64,000 nt of DNA, taken from positions 3,534,001-3,598,000 of the forward strand of contig NZ_CP137734.1 in assembly GCF_033406955.1 (NCBI RefSeq), given 5' to 3'. How positions within the stretch are numbered: the stretch's first letter is position 1; every line of letters begins with the position of its first letter. Positions 36,740 to 44,935 of this stretch are shown here, piece after piece. A model generated the notes under the pieces. That model did no database searches and was not told the origin of the DNA. It saw only the letters and a program-made list of their open reading frames with translations. The translations under genes and the position numbers were made by a program. The stretch comes from Streptomyces violaceoruber (GTDB lineage: Bacteria; Actinomycetota; Actinomycetes; Streptomycetales; Streptomycetaceae).

Positions 36740-37345
36740 TCACATGTGCAGTGTCCCCGCGATGGTGTCCACGATGCTCTCCAGTGGCTCGTCCAGGACC
36801 GGTTCCGTCCAGGAGACCAGGAGGGTGATGGCCGCGTCCGTCGTCGCGGGGCGGACGGCGTAGAAGAGGGTGTGGACCACCGGGCGGGGGCCGAGGAGGC
36901 GTTTCCTCTCCTCGATGAGGTTCTGGCGGATGCGGACCGCGTCGCCCAGGGGAAGGCCCACCTCGCGGACGTCGGGTTCGCCGAAGTCCCTCGCCGTCAT
37001 GTGCTCGGTGAGAAGCGGGAGGGTGACCTCCGGGAACGTGGCGTCCGGATGGATCGCGTCGAGTTCGAGGACGGCCGCCACCGTCTGGTGGCCGCTGAGG
37101 TACCAGCCGAAGGCGCCCAGCGGTTCGCGGGTACGGCTGTCGGCCGCGGCACGCTTGAGGTCGCGGGCCAGGAGACGGGCGTTGCCCTTCTCGCCGTCGC
37201 GTGCGTACCGTTCGACCAGCTCCCCGGCCTGGTGCCTGGCCCAGTAGTCGAGGTCGATGGTCCCGGCGACGGGGAACGGCACCCAGTCCTCCGAGCACTC
37301 CAGCCCAAGGTTCGACAGGTCGTCGGCGGTCATGTCCGGGGTCAC
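36740..37345 (-). CDS. About 200-residue soluble partner of WXG module B (first type)
   Basis: A 201-residue protein of unknown function; GTG start at 37345 overlaps the upstream stop by 4 bp, with an in-frame ATG at 37333 as an alternative. Ends ITLLVSWTEPVLDEPLESIVDTIAGTLHM, matching the C-terminal pattern of the partner family (a beta strand, then D-I/F-A-G-T/S-L). Occupies the same last position in module B as a homologous type occupies in module D. Confidence 0.6.
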   Translation of the reverse strand: MTPDMTADDLSNLGLECSEDWVPFPVAGTIDLDYWARHQAGELVERYARDGEKGNARLLARDLKRAAADSRTREPLGAFGWYLSGHQTVAAVLELDAIHPDATFPEVTLPLLTEHMTARDFGEPDVREVGLPLGDAVRIRQNLIEERKRLLGPRPVVHTLFYAVRPATTDAAITLLVSWTEPVLDEPLESIVDTIAGTLHM

Positions 37346-37986
37346 TCCGTCCAGGTCAGCGAGCCGGCGATCGCGTCGAAGAGGCCGGCCATCGCGTCGG
37401 CGATCGGCTCCAGGGGTGTGGAGAAGGTGAGCAGCAGGTACGCCGTCGTGCCGGGGACGGGGAGGTGGTATTCGACCGAGACGGAGGCATGGGCTGCATG
37501 GGGGGCGTCCGGGCCGTTCTCGCCCGGCTGCCGGGTGAGTCTGCGGACCCGTACGGCCGTGCCCGCGGTCAGTTCCTCGACGGCGATCTCGGGCACCGGC
37601 GTGCCTGCGTTCCCGCTCCCGGCCTCCGTCGCCTCCGCGTCCTCGGCGAGGACGCGTGCCAGGTCCTCCGGCGGGAGCGGTTCCGCGTGGCGCAGGGGCG
37701 CCAGGGTGACGAGGAGCGAGGCGGGGATGGTGAGGGGGCCGGCCGCCTGGAGGCTCAGGTACAGCTCGATCCCGCCGCCGCGGTACGCCTTGGCGGCCCG
37801 GCGCCGCAGGTCGCCGCGCAGCTCCTCCTTGAGGTGCGGCGCGTTGTCGATGCCGCGGAACTGGCGTTCCACCAGTGCGTCGATGGAGTCGTCCCGCTGG
37901 TCGGGGTCGAGCAGGATCCGGAACCAGCCCTCGGGCAGCAGCAGACGGTAGTCGGCAGGGGGCGTGGCGCTTTCGGTGCGCGTCAT
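37342..37986 (-). CDS. About 200-residue soluble partner of WXG module B (second type)
   Basis: A 214-residue protein, ATG 37986. The opening PPADYRLLLPEGWFRILLDP is almost the same as PPDDYRLLVPRDWFRIDL of the 193-residue protein at 60584, and both end with a PGTTAYLLLTF/PGGAGYILLSF strand plus AGSLxW. The two are clear paralogues. Predicted alpha/beta, no signal peptide. A PsbP/Mog1-like fold is my inference from the start and end motifs; the role beside WXG proteins is unknown. Confidence 0.65.
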   Translation of the reverse strand: MTRTESATPPADYRLLLPEGWFRILLDPDQRDDSIDALVERQFRGIDNAPHLKEELRGDLRRRAAKAYRGGGIELYLSLQAAGPLTIPASLLVTLAPLRHAEPLPPEDLARVLAEDAEATEAGSGNAGTPVPEIAVEELTAGTAVRVRRLTRQPGENGPDAPHAAHASVSVEYHLPVPGTTAYLLLTFSTPLEPIADAMAGLFDAIAGSLTWTE

Positions 37987-39311
37987 GGGGCGCCTTTCCT
38001 CGGTGTCGTCCGTTCCGGGACCGGCCGGTCGAGGCGGAGGCGGCTGCGCAGTTGGTGAACCGCGTAAGGGGCGCCCTGGAGGGCGAGGCCGACCGCTCCC
38101 AGGAGTACGGCGGTGAGTGCGGTGCCCGGGTGCTCGTTGGTGATCCGTAGGCCCTGGATGACGGAGAAGACGGAGCCGATGGCCATGATCGCGGTGGAGG
38201 ACACCCCGGCGATGGTTCCGGGGAAGTGCGACCTGCGGCGGGCCTCCGTGCCCGATCCGGGGAGCATGCGCAGGCCCAGCACCGGCCCCTTCGGCCAGAT
38301 CGCCTTCCCGGTCAGGCGGCGTTCGGACACCGTCAGTCCCGCGGCCCTCCGCAGCCGGGCCCAGCCGTCGGCGCCCGTCTCACCCCCGAACCAGAGGTCC
38401 CAGGGCAGGACGGCCCGCACCTGCTCCGCCGGTCCCCGGAGTTCCACTCCGAGTTCGGAGCCCGCGCGGTCGCGGACCCGGACCAGTGACGTCACCGCGT
38501 GCGCGCCGGTCAGCGGGAACCAGTACTCCTGTCCGCCCAGATCCCGCAGGACCAGGTCGCGGTCCTGCACCCGCAGCTCGGTGTCCCGGCAGAACCGCAC
38601 CGTGGCGCCGAGGCCCGGCGCGGGAGCGGGGCCGACACGCTCACGCACGGCGGGGGCGTACCGGCGCAGGCGCACCCGGGTCCAGGCGCGCAGCAGCAGC
38701 CTCGCCACCGGTGCGACGGCTGCGGCGGCCACCAGCAGGAGGATGAGCCAGGGCGCCGTCGTCCCGGAGAAGAGGACTGCCGTGAACGCCGCGAACCACG
38801 CGCCCCCGGCGACGGCTCGGACACCCCAGTACCAGTACGGAAAGACGCTGCCCGGCCCCAGCACGGCTCCTCCGCCGCCCGAGGCCACCATCGGGTCCTC
38901 CCTGTCCCGCACCACGTGCAGGGGGATGCGCGCTGCCTTGAGGAGATGGGACACCCCCGTGCGGCTGAGGAGCTGTTCGCCCCGGACGGAGCGTTTGGGA
39001 AGGACGGGCGACTCCGGCAGCCAGTCCTCGAGGTCGAAACGGCCGATGAGCGCCCCGTCGCGGTCCTGGAGCTGGAGTTCGCCCCAGGACCCGGGCAGAG
39101 TCGGGCCCACGCGCTCCCGGTCCTCGCCGGGGGCGTCGACGAACACGGCCCGCGCGATGCCGTCGCCGCCCACCGGGTGGCGGGCGGTGCGGCGGCGGCT
39201 GCGCAGGACCAGGGCGCCGTCTTCGCAGTAGAGCCGTGCGGAATGACAGCGTTCGAGGCCGGGGCCGCGCGAGGCGGCCGGCCTGAGGGCGGGCTCGGGG
39301 ACCGCGGTCAT
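37983..39311 (-). CDS. Membrane protein of WXG module B
   Basis: A 442-residue protein starting at ATG 39311. A soluble N-terminal region (1-160) with beta-rich DGALVLRSRR and WGELQLQDRDG segments leads to two TM helices (about 163-205), a second soluble domain with REYWFPLTG-like strands, then two TM helices (about 370-420). No known family. It overlaps its neighbours by 4 bp on both sides, so it belongs to the module B operon. It takes the place that a two-helix membrane protein takes in module D (59344). Confidence 0.65.
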   Translation of the reverse strand: MTAVPEPALRPAASRGPGLERCHSARLYCEDGALVLRSRRRTARHPVGGDGIARAVFVDAPGEDRERVGPTLPGSWGELQLQDRDGALIGRFDLEDWLPESPVLPKRSVRGEQLLSRTGVSHLLKAARIPLHVVRDREDPMVASGGGGAVLGPGSVFPYWYWGVRAVAGGAWFAAFTAVLFSGTTAPWLILLLVAAAAVAPVARLLLRAWTRVRLRRYAPAVRERVGPAPAPGLGATVRFCRDTELRVQDRDLVLRDLGGQEYWFPLTGAHAVTSLVRVRDRAGSELGVELRGPAEQVRAVLPWDLWFGGETGADGWARLRRAAGLTVSERRLTGKAIWPKGPVLGLRMLPGSGTEARRRSHFPGTIAGVSSTAIMAIGSVFSVIQGLRITNEHPGTALTAVLLGAVGLALQGAPYAVHQLRSRLRLDRPVPERTTPRKGAP

Positions 39312-40732
39312 CCCGTCGCCCCGTCGTACAAGGACGTGACCGCCCCGTAGGCCCCCTCGGCGCCGGCGGCCACACCGGTGGCCGTGGCCCCCGCCCAGGC
39401 GTTGGTCTGGCCGGAGAAGTTGCCCAGCGCATTGCTGACCGCGGGCATCTGCGTCGCGGCCGGCGCGATGCCGTCGAGGTCGGCGGCGGCCCTCGCCAGG
39501 TCCGGGTCGAGGGTGCCCGCCGAACGGGGCGCCGCCATCCCGCCGAGGCCCTCCCGCCAGCCCTGCTTGGAGAACGCGTTGCTGATCGACTTCACTCCTC
39601 CGACAGTGTCCCGGTACATGGAGACGGGGCTGAAGCCCTCCTTGATGTTGCTCCAGGTGGGCAGTTTCCCCTTGGGCATGTTGGCCATGGCCTTCGCCGC
39701 GTCCTTGCCCCGGATCGCGCCCTGGGCACCCCGGTTGGCGAGGTTCCAGGCCTTGTTGGTCTTCATGCCGGACGCGACCGCGCTCTTGTAGAGGTTGCTG
39801 CGGGCCAGTGCCTTGCCGCCCGCGGCCACCCCCTTGGCTCCTGCCATCGCCGCCCGGCCGAGGCCGAAGGTGGCCACGCCGACGGCGTCCAGGATCACCG
39901 ACTTCCAGCTGCCCTCGCCGCCCAGGGCCAGCACCAGGTCGGTGGCGAGGGCGACGACGCTGGCCAACAGGGCGACCGCGTTGGCGACGGCCGCGATGGC
40001 CTGGCCGACGACGGGGATCCAGCCCAGGGCGAGTGCCGCGACACCCGCCCACAGGGCGATACGCCCCGCCCACTTGGAGATCTGGGTGAGCCAGCCCGCG
40101 TTCTCGTGCACCCAGTTCTTGAACTTGTCCTTCCAGCCGTCCTTGAGACCGTCGTTCTCGATGACGTCGTGGATGGCGTCGGCGGCCCGGCGCGCGGCGG
40201 CGTCCCTGACTTCCTTGGCGGTGTGGAGCGCTTCCCTGGCCGAGGTCAGCGCCGACGACGCGTTCTCCTTCTGTTCCTTGTACTTCTTGGTGTCCGGGTC
40301 GTCCTCGGGGGTCTCGTCGGGCTGCCCGTCCAACGACTTCTGGGCGGCGCCGATGTCTGCGTCGGCGGCTTCCGCGTCGCGCAGCGCCTTGTCGGCCATC
40401 TGCTGGGCCCGGTGCAGCTCCGAGGCGAACTCGGTGCTGCACACGCCGTCCACGACCCGGGTTCCGAGCGCGTCGGCCGCCTCGTCGTACCGCTTGAACG
40501 CCTTGCGGAGCTTGTCACCGGCGCCCTCGGCGGCCGACCGGAACTCGGTGGCGGCCTTGCCCTTCCAGTTCTCGACGGAGGCCAGCTCCTTGATCTCGCG
40601 GGCCTCCTTCTCGATGGCCTCCGCGGTCTTGCGCAACTGCCGACCGAGCTTCGCCACCTCTTCCGGGTCGCCGGGCACCGGGTCGGAGCTCTCGTCGAGC
40701 ACCGCCCAGCGGTGGTTCGCGGGACGCGTCAC
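39308..40732 (-). CDS. WXG-domain effector-like protein, module B
   Basis: A 474-residue protein, GTG 40732. N-terminal helical domain (1-205) with DPVPGDPEEVAKLGRQLRK, NWKGKAA (WxG at 56-58), DEAADALGTRVVDG and ELHRAQQMADKAL, very close to the protein at 58106. A hydrophobic segment is at about 218-270, then a Gly/Ala/Lys-rich region and an Ala-rich C-terminus with no recognisable enzyme domain. This is the architecture of type VII-secreted polymorphic proteins; the copy may be a structural or orphan form without a toxin tip. Confidence 0.72.
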   Translation of the reverse strand: MTRPANHRWAVLDESSDPVPGDPEEVAKLGRQLRKTAEAIEKEAREIKELASVENWKGKAATEFRSAAEGAGDKLRKAFKRYDEAADALGTRVVDGVCSTEFASELHRAQQMADKALRDAEAADADIGAAQKSLDGQPDETPEDDPDTKKYKEQKENASSALTSAREALHTAKEVRDAAARRAADAIHDVIENDGLKDGWKDKFKNWVHENAGWLTQISKWAGRIALWAGVAALALGWIPVVGQAIAAVANAVALLASVVALATDLVLALGGEGSWKSVILDAVGVATFGLGRAAMAGAKGVAAGGKALARSNLYKSAVASGMKTNKAWNLANRGAQGAIRGKDAAKAMANMPKGKLPTWSNIKEGFSPVSMYRDTVGGVKSISNAFSKQGWREGLGGMAAPRSAGTLDPDLARAAADLDGIAPAATQMPAVSNALGNFSGQTNAWAGATATGVAAGAEGAYGAVTSLYDGATG

Positions 40733-41055
40733 CTGTCGCCGCCCTTCTTCCCGGACTTGCCCTTCTCGTTCGCGCGTCTGAGCGCTTCGGCGAGTTCGTG
40801 GTCGATCTTGTCGTACGAGTCGGCCGCGGCCTTGGTGATCCCGTGCAGCTTCTCCAACTCGTCGGTCAGCTGCCGGCGGTGGATCTTCCAGTTGCTGCCG
40901 AACTTGTCGAAGGCGTCGAGGATCTTCTGCGACCCGATCTCGCCGACACCGTATCCCTCGGCCGGATTGGCCCGCTCGGCGAAGGTGCCGCGGATGCGCT
41001 TCAGTGCGCGGGCGCTCTCCCGGATCCGGTCTATGTCCGCTTCTTGGTCCCCCAT
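40729..41055 (-). CDS. WXG100-like small helical protein, module B
   Basis: A 108-residue helical protein, ATG 41055. It has a DKFGSNWKIHRRQL turn with Trp56 and the Gly of WxG missing, NPAEGYG near residue 30, and a C-terminal DHELAEALRRANEK followed by a Lys/Gly tail. It is the clear paralogue of the 103-residue protein at 57798, which has NPAEEY and DHKLAEALRDARKK. First gene of module B and translationally coupled to the WXG effector-like gene, suggesting a co-exported pair. Confidence 0.72.
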   Translation of the reverse strand: MGDQEADIDRIRESARALKRIRGTFAERANPAEGYGVGEIGSQKILDAFDKFGSNWKIHRRQLTDELEKLHGITKAAADSYDKIDHELAEALRRANEKGKSGKKGGDR

Positions 41056-41133
41056 GACCTCGTTCTCCTCCTGGCCCTTCCTACTGCCTTGCCCTGCTGC
41101 CTTGCTCGCGTTCGCCCGGCCCGGCTGTGGGAC

Positions 41134-41595
41134 TCACCCCACCTCGTTCTCCGCCACCGCCTCGCCGTGGACCACCACGTCGCCGCCGTAGAACATGCCG
41201 GTGAAGACCGGGGAGTAGGTGAGCTGGACCTCGACCTGCACCTGGGCCGCGTCCGCCGTGACGCAGTGGGTCGCGGCGATGTCCGCGCCGGTCATGTCCA
41301 TCTCGGCGGCGAAGGCCTTGACCCGGGCGTTGCAGTTCTCGTAGTTGATGGGGGCGGGGCCGCCCACGTCGTCGTAGAGGGCCTCGCGGTCGATGTCCTG
41401 GGCGGCGTAGCGGGCCGCCTGTTCGGCGATGTCCGCGGCGCGTTCGCGCTTCGAGATGGACATGCCGCCGTCGATGACGAAGGCCGACAGGGACAGGAAG
41501 ACCAGGGCGAAGATGATGACCGCGCCGGCGCCCGAGCCGCGGTCGTCCAGCCGGGTGCGCCGGTCCGCGAGCCAGCCGCGTACCTGGGTTCTCAC
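41134..41595 (-). CDS. TadG-like pilus assembly protein
   Basis: A 153-residue membrane-anchored protein, last gene of the tad operon. After RLDDRGSGAGAVIIFALVFLSLSAFVIDGG (one N-terminal helix, about 25-45) comes a soluble domain with two cysteines. Unlike the two TadE proteins upstream, there is no Glu at +5 of the prepilin-type motif. Annotated by context and the TadG-like helix. GTG 41595 overlaps the preceding stop by 4 bp. Confidence 0.75.
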   Translation of the reverse strand: MRTQVRGWLADRRTRLDDRGSGAGAVIIFALVFLSLSAFVIDGGMSISKRERAADIAEQAARYAAQDIDREALYDDVGGPAPINYENCNARVKAFAAEMDMTGADIAATHCVTADAAQVQVEVQLTYSPVFTGMFYGGDVVVHGEAVAENEVG

Positions 41596-42029
41596 GCCGT
41601 CCTCCGGTACGGGTCCAGCGGGGAGCTGAAGGTCGCCGACAGGGTCGTGGGGATGTTCAGGCCGATCGCGTCCAGGCCGCGCACCTCGCAGCTCACCTCG
41701 ACCGTGAAGAGGGTGTCCGGTTCGAAGCCCGCGCTCTTCTGGACGACCGAGACCGGGCCGGAGCACACGTCCGCGAGGTTGGCCTCGGCGGCCTTCTTCG
41801 CCTCCGCCATCGCCGTACCGTGGTCCTTCTGGATCGAGCCCGCGCGGGCCGCGTCCCTGGCGGCGCCGTCGAGTGCGCCGCGGCCGTCGACGAGCTGGCC
41901 GAAGGCCACCAGGACGAGGATGAAGAGGATCATCACGGGGGCCAGGATGACCACCTCGATGGTGGACAGCCCCCGGTCGTCGCCCTCGTTGCGCAGCGGC
42001 CGGCCGCCGCTGGGGCGGGAGGGGTTCAT
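41592..42029 (-). CDS. TadE-family pseudopilin (second copy)
   Basis: A 145-residue protein, ATG 42029. The prepilin-like motif GLSTIEVVILAPVMILFILV is at about residues 20-39, with Glu at +5 after the Gly, followed by a short exported domain containing two Cys. It would be cut by a prepilin peptidase (candidate at 25799-26572) and act in Flp pilus assembly. Ends with an overlap into the TadG-like gene. Confidence 0.82.
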   Translation of the reverse strand: MNPSRPSGGRPLRNEGDDRGLSTIEVVILAPVMILFILVLVAFGQLVDGRGALDGAARDAARAGSIQKDHGTAMAEAKKAAEANLADVCSGPVSVVQKSAGFEPDTLFTVEVSCEVRGLDAIGLNIPTTLSATFSSPLDPYRRTA

Positions 42030-42551
42030 CTAGTTGCCCCCCTCCTGCACGAAGCGCTCGACCGGGCCCATCGACTGGGCGTGCACCGTCAGGTCCAGGC
42101 CCGGGAAGACGGTGGGGATACGGGCCGTGATCTCCACTCCGACCGTGTTCTGCTCCGGCTGGACCATCTTCACGTCGGGGGACAGGACCAGTTGCGGGCC
42201 GAGTTGGCGGATGTAGCTGTCGACCACGTCCCGGGCCTCGCCCCGCCACGCGCCGGGCTGGGCGTCCGCCGTCGCGCGGGCCTTGCGCGCGCCCGCCTGG
42301 GCCGCGGCCTGCGCCACGTGGTCCGCGAAGAAGTACAGACCGAACTGCACCGTCGCGAAGATCATGAAGAACAGGACCGGAGTGAGGAGCACGAACTCGA
42401 TCGCGGTCATGCCGGAGTCGTCTCCGCGGGTGGTCGCGGCCTCCCGGGCGGCGTCCACCCTGTGGCGCACCCGTCTGTGCACGCCCCCGAGTGCGCCCTT
42501 GAGCACGCCGCGCACAGCGCCCGGCGTCCTCGTCCCCGTCTGTCCCGTCAC
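42030..42551 (-). CDS. TadE-family pseudopilin (first copy)
   Basis: A 173-residue protein containing GMTAIEFVLLTPVLFFMIFA, the prepilin motif with Glu at +5 after Gly. The preceding basic leader is long (about 47 residues). The start is set at GTG 42551 with GGGGA upstream; GTG 42590 would add 13 residues. The soluble part contains FFADHVAQAAAQAGARKARA, typical of TadE. One base separates its stop from the next start. Confidence 0.8.
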   Translation of the reverse strand: MTGQTGTRTPGAVRGVLKGALGGVHRRVRHRVDAAREAATTRGDDSGMTAIEFVLLTPVLFFMIFATVQFGLYFFADHVAQAAAQAGARKARATADAQPGAWRGEARDVVDSYIRQLGPQLVLSPDVKMVQPEQNTVGVEITARIPTVFPGLDLTVHAQSMGPVERFVQEGGN

Positions 42552-42617
42552 GTCGTCCCCGTCACAGCGCCCATAGCTCCAGAGCCGCACGGCCGTACAG
42601 CGGCCGTGTACGGCCGG

Positions 42618-42878
42618 TCAGCAGGTCTTGCCCGCGTCCGCGCCCTTGATGCAGTCGCCGACCTTGTTGGCGCCGTCGCTGAGCGCGGCGTTGATGATGG
42701 CGGCCACCACGCCGACGATCGCGACGACGACCGCGGAGATGATGACCCACTCGACCGCGGAGGCCCCGCGGTCCAGCTCGCCGGAGCGGGCGCGCTCCAC
42801 GCGGGCCCGCAGGAAGGTGATCAGGAAGTCGACGGGCACGATGCCCGTGGTGCCGGTGCGGAGGTTCCGTCCGTTCAT
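42618..42878 (-). CDS. Flp-type type IVb pilin
   Basis: An 86-residue prepilin, ATG 42878. Basic leader to residue 38, then G|ASAVEWVIISAVVVAIVGVV: cleavage after Gly38, Glu43 at +5 and Trp in place of the usual Tyr at +6, followed by the hydrophobic pilin helix. The short tail has two Cys (KVGDCIKGADAGKTC) that could form a terminal disulfide. Major pilin candidate of this tad locus. Separated from tadC by 89 bp, which may hold its own promoter to allow high expression. Confidence 0.88.
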   Translation of the reverse strand: MNGRNLRTGTTGIVPVDFLITFLRARVERARSGELDRGASAVEWVIISAVVVAIVGVVAAIINAALSDGANKVGDCIKGADAGKTC

Positions 42879-42967
42879 GGTGGGTTCTGTCCTCTCGTGT
42901 CGGTTCTGGGAGCGAAGCGGCTCGGAGCTGCTCAGTCGGGGCTGCGGCGGGTACGCCGGACACTGCG

Positions 42968-43888
42968 TCACACCTGGAACACCCGCATCGCCGCCGGATA
43001 GATCAGGAACACCAGGAACCCGGCGCACAGCAGGAGCTGGGCCACGAGCATCGACTGGGACTTCTCGCCCGCGCTGCCCTCGATCTCGGAGAGTTCGCGG
43101 TGGCGCATGGTCTCGGCGCGTGAGGCGAGGGACTCGCGGACCTTGGCGCCGTCGTCCGCCACCAGGGCAAGGGAGGCGGAGAGGTCCTTGAGTTCCTCGA
43201 CGCCCAGGTCCTCGCCGAGCTGCCCCAGCGCCTGCCACTGGCTGATGCCCGTGATGCGCGCGTCCGCCAGCGCGTTGCGGATGCGATGGGTGGCCCAGCC
43301 GTCCGACACCTCCGCCGCCGCCATCAGCGCCTCCGGCAGACCGCGGCCGCCGGCCAGGCTCATGGAGACCAGGTCCAGGTACGCCCCGATCACGCGCCGC
43401 AGGTCACGGCGCTTGTCGGCGGCGTCCCTGCGCACCTCCAGGTCGGGGAGGAAGAAGAAGAGTGCCGCGCAGAGCAGGGCCAGCCAGACCGGGATGATCG
43501 GACTGTCCCCGAAGCCGAGCTGCCAGACGATCGCGAACAGGAACGGGCCGAAGAACAGGCCGCCCACCGCCAGCAGCGCCTTCGTCGCCAGGAACTTCTC
43601 CCAGCTGCGGTCCAGCACCGCCAGGTCCGCGCGCAGCGAGCGCTGCTCCCAGCCCTGCTGGAGGTACAGCTCGGCGACCCGGGCGCCGACCTGGGCCCGC
43701 AGCGAACCGAGACGGCTGGTGTCCTTCGCCGCGCGGGACGACTCGTACGCCGCTCCGCGCGCCCGCATCGCGTCGATGCGGGCGACCTGCTGGATCGGGC
43801 TGCGTCTGCTCGGCATCAGAGCACGGACCAGGGCGTAGATGCCCAGGCCGGTGACGGCGCCGACCAGGACCGGCATGGTCAGGTTCAT
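42968..43888 (-). CDS. tadC: Tad pilus inner-membrane platform protein TadC
   Basis: A 306-residue GspF-family (T2SSF) membrane protein with helices near the N-terminus (about 5-25), centre (about 110-155) and C-terminus (about 280-300). The cytoplasmic T2SSF domain contains LDLVSMSLAGGRGLPEAL and DLGVEELKDLSASLALVADDGAKVRESL. It forms the assembly platform with TadB above the TadA ATPase. ATG 43888 overlaps tadB by 4 bp. Confidence 0.9.
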   Translation of the reverse strand: MNLTMPVLVGAVTGLGIYALVRALMPSRRSPIQQVARIDAMRARGAAYESSRAAKDTSRLGSLRAQVGARVAELYLQQGWEQRSLRADLAVLDRSWEKFLATKALLAVGGLFFGPFLFAIVWQLGFGDSPIIPVWLALLCAALFFFLPDLEVRRDAADKRRDLRRVIGAYLDLVSMSLAGGRGLPEALMAAAEVSDGWATHRIRNALADARITGISQWQALGQLGEDLGVEELKDLSASLALVADDGAKVRESLASRAETMRHRELSEIEGSAGEKSQSMLVAQLLLCAGFLVFLIYPAAMRVFQV

Positions 43889-44928
43889 CGTCGTACCCCC
43901 TCGTCCCCAGACGCCGGCGACGGCTGGGACGGTTGCGGCAGGCGCTGTACGGGCTGGCCGGGGTGACCCGGCTGGCCCGGCGTGCGGGGGCGCACGAACT
44001 GGACGTCGGCGCCGTCCCGGACCAGGAAGCGCTCCGGAGTCTCGATGGTCGACAGCTTGCGCAGCCACCAGAAGCCCAGCGCGAACAGGCCGCACACGCA
44101 GACCAGGACCAGCTGGCCGACGGGCGAGCCGTACGGCTCGACGAAGTCCCGGTTGAAGATGGACAGGCCGAGGACGAAGAGGACCGAGACCGCGACCACG
44201 ATCTGCACCGACCGGCGGGTCGACGCGCGCTGCGCCATCACGCGCTGGCGCATGTCGACCTCCTCGCGCGCCGACTTGGCGAGCGCGCCGAGGACCTGCC
44301 GCAGACCCGGGCCGCGCAGCCGTGCGTTGAGGATGAGGGCCGCGACGATGATGTCGGCGGACGCGTCGTCGATCTCGTCGGCGAGGTGCTGGAGCGCGTC
44401 GGGCAGCGGGGTGCGCGAACGCAGCCGGTCGACCAGGGCGTCCAGGTGGGGGCGGAGTACGGGAGCGGCGGCTCGGGCGGAGGCCGGGATGGCCTGCTCC
44501 AGGCCGACGGCGCCCGCGATGGTGTCCCGCAGCGACTCCGTCCACGAGGCGAGGGCCTCGACCCGCTTCATGGCGGCGCGTTCCTCGCCGGCGCCGCCGA
44601 AGAGGCGGTCCCAGAAGAAGACCAGGACGCCGGCCGCGATGCCGAGCACCGCCCAGCGGGTCAGGAGCAGGACGACGAGTCCGGCCAGGGCCGCGGCGGA
44701 ACCGCGTCGGCCCGCCCACCGGATCAGCTCGTTGACGCGCTCGCTGGCCTGCCGCTTCTCGTGCTCGGGCTTGGCGGGCAGTCCGCGTACGGCGACGAGG
44801 AAGAGGGCCAGGCCGCCGCCGACGGCGACGCCGCAGCCGAGGGCGTACAGGATGGTGGTCGAGAACAGTCCGCCCATGGAACCGAGCGAGTCCAGTGCCG
44901 CGAGTGTCGTGGTGGTCGTCATCTCCAT
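43885..44928 (-). CDS. tadB: Tad pilus inner-membrane platform protein TadB
   Basis: A 347-residue GspF-family membrane protein. Helices near residues 22-48, 78-110 and 250-310 flank a T2SSF domain with SLRDTIAGAVGLEQAI and LADEIDDASADIIVAALILNARLRG. The Pro/Gln-rich C-terminal tail repeats PGQPGHPGQPVQ. ATG 44928; a second ATG two codons later is also possible given the GGGGG directly upstream. It follows tadA by 7 bp. Confidence 0.9.
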   Translation of the reverse strand: MEMTTTTTLAALDSLGSMGGLFSTTILYALGCGVAVGGGLALFLVAVRGLPAKPEHEKRQASERVNELIRWAGRRGSAAALAGLVVLLLTRWAVLGIAAGVLVFFWDRLFGGAGEERAAMKRVEALASWTESLRDTIAGAVGLEQAIPASARAAAPVLRPHLDALVDRLRSRTPLPDALQHLADEIDDASADIIVAALILNARLRGPGLRQVLGALAKSAREEVDMRQRVMAQRASTRRSVQIVVAVSVLFVLGLSIFNRDFVEPYGSPVGQLVLVCVCGLFALGFWWLRKLSTIETPERFLVRDGADVQFVRPRTPGQPGHPGQPVQRLPQPSQPSPASGDEGVRR

Positions 44929-44935
44929 GTCCCCC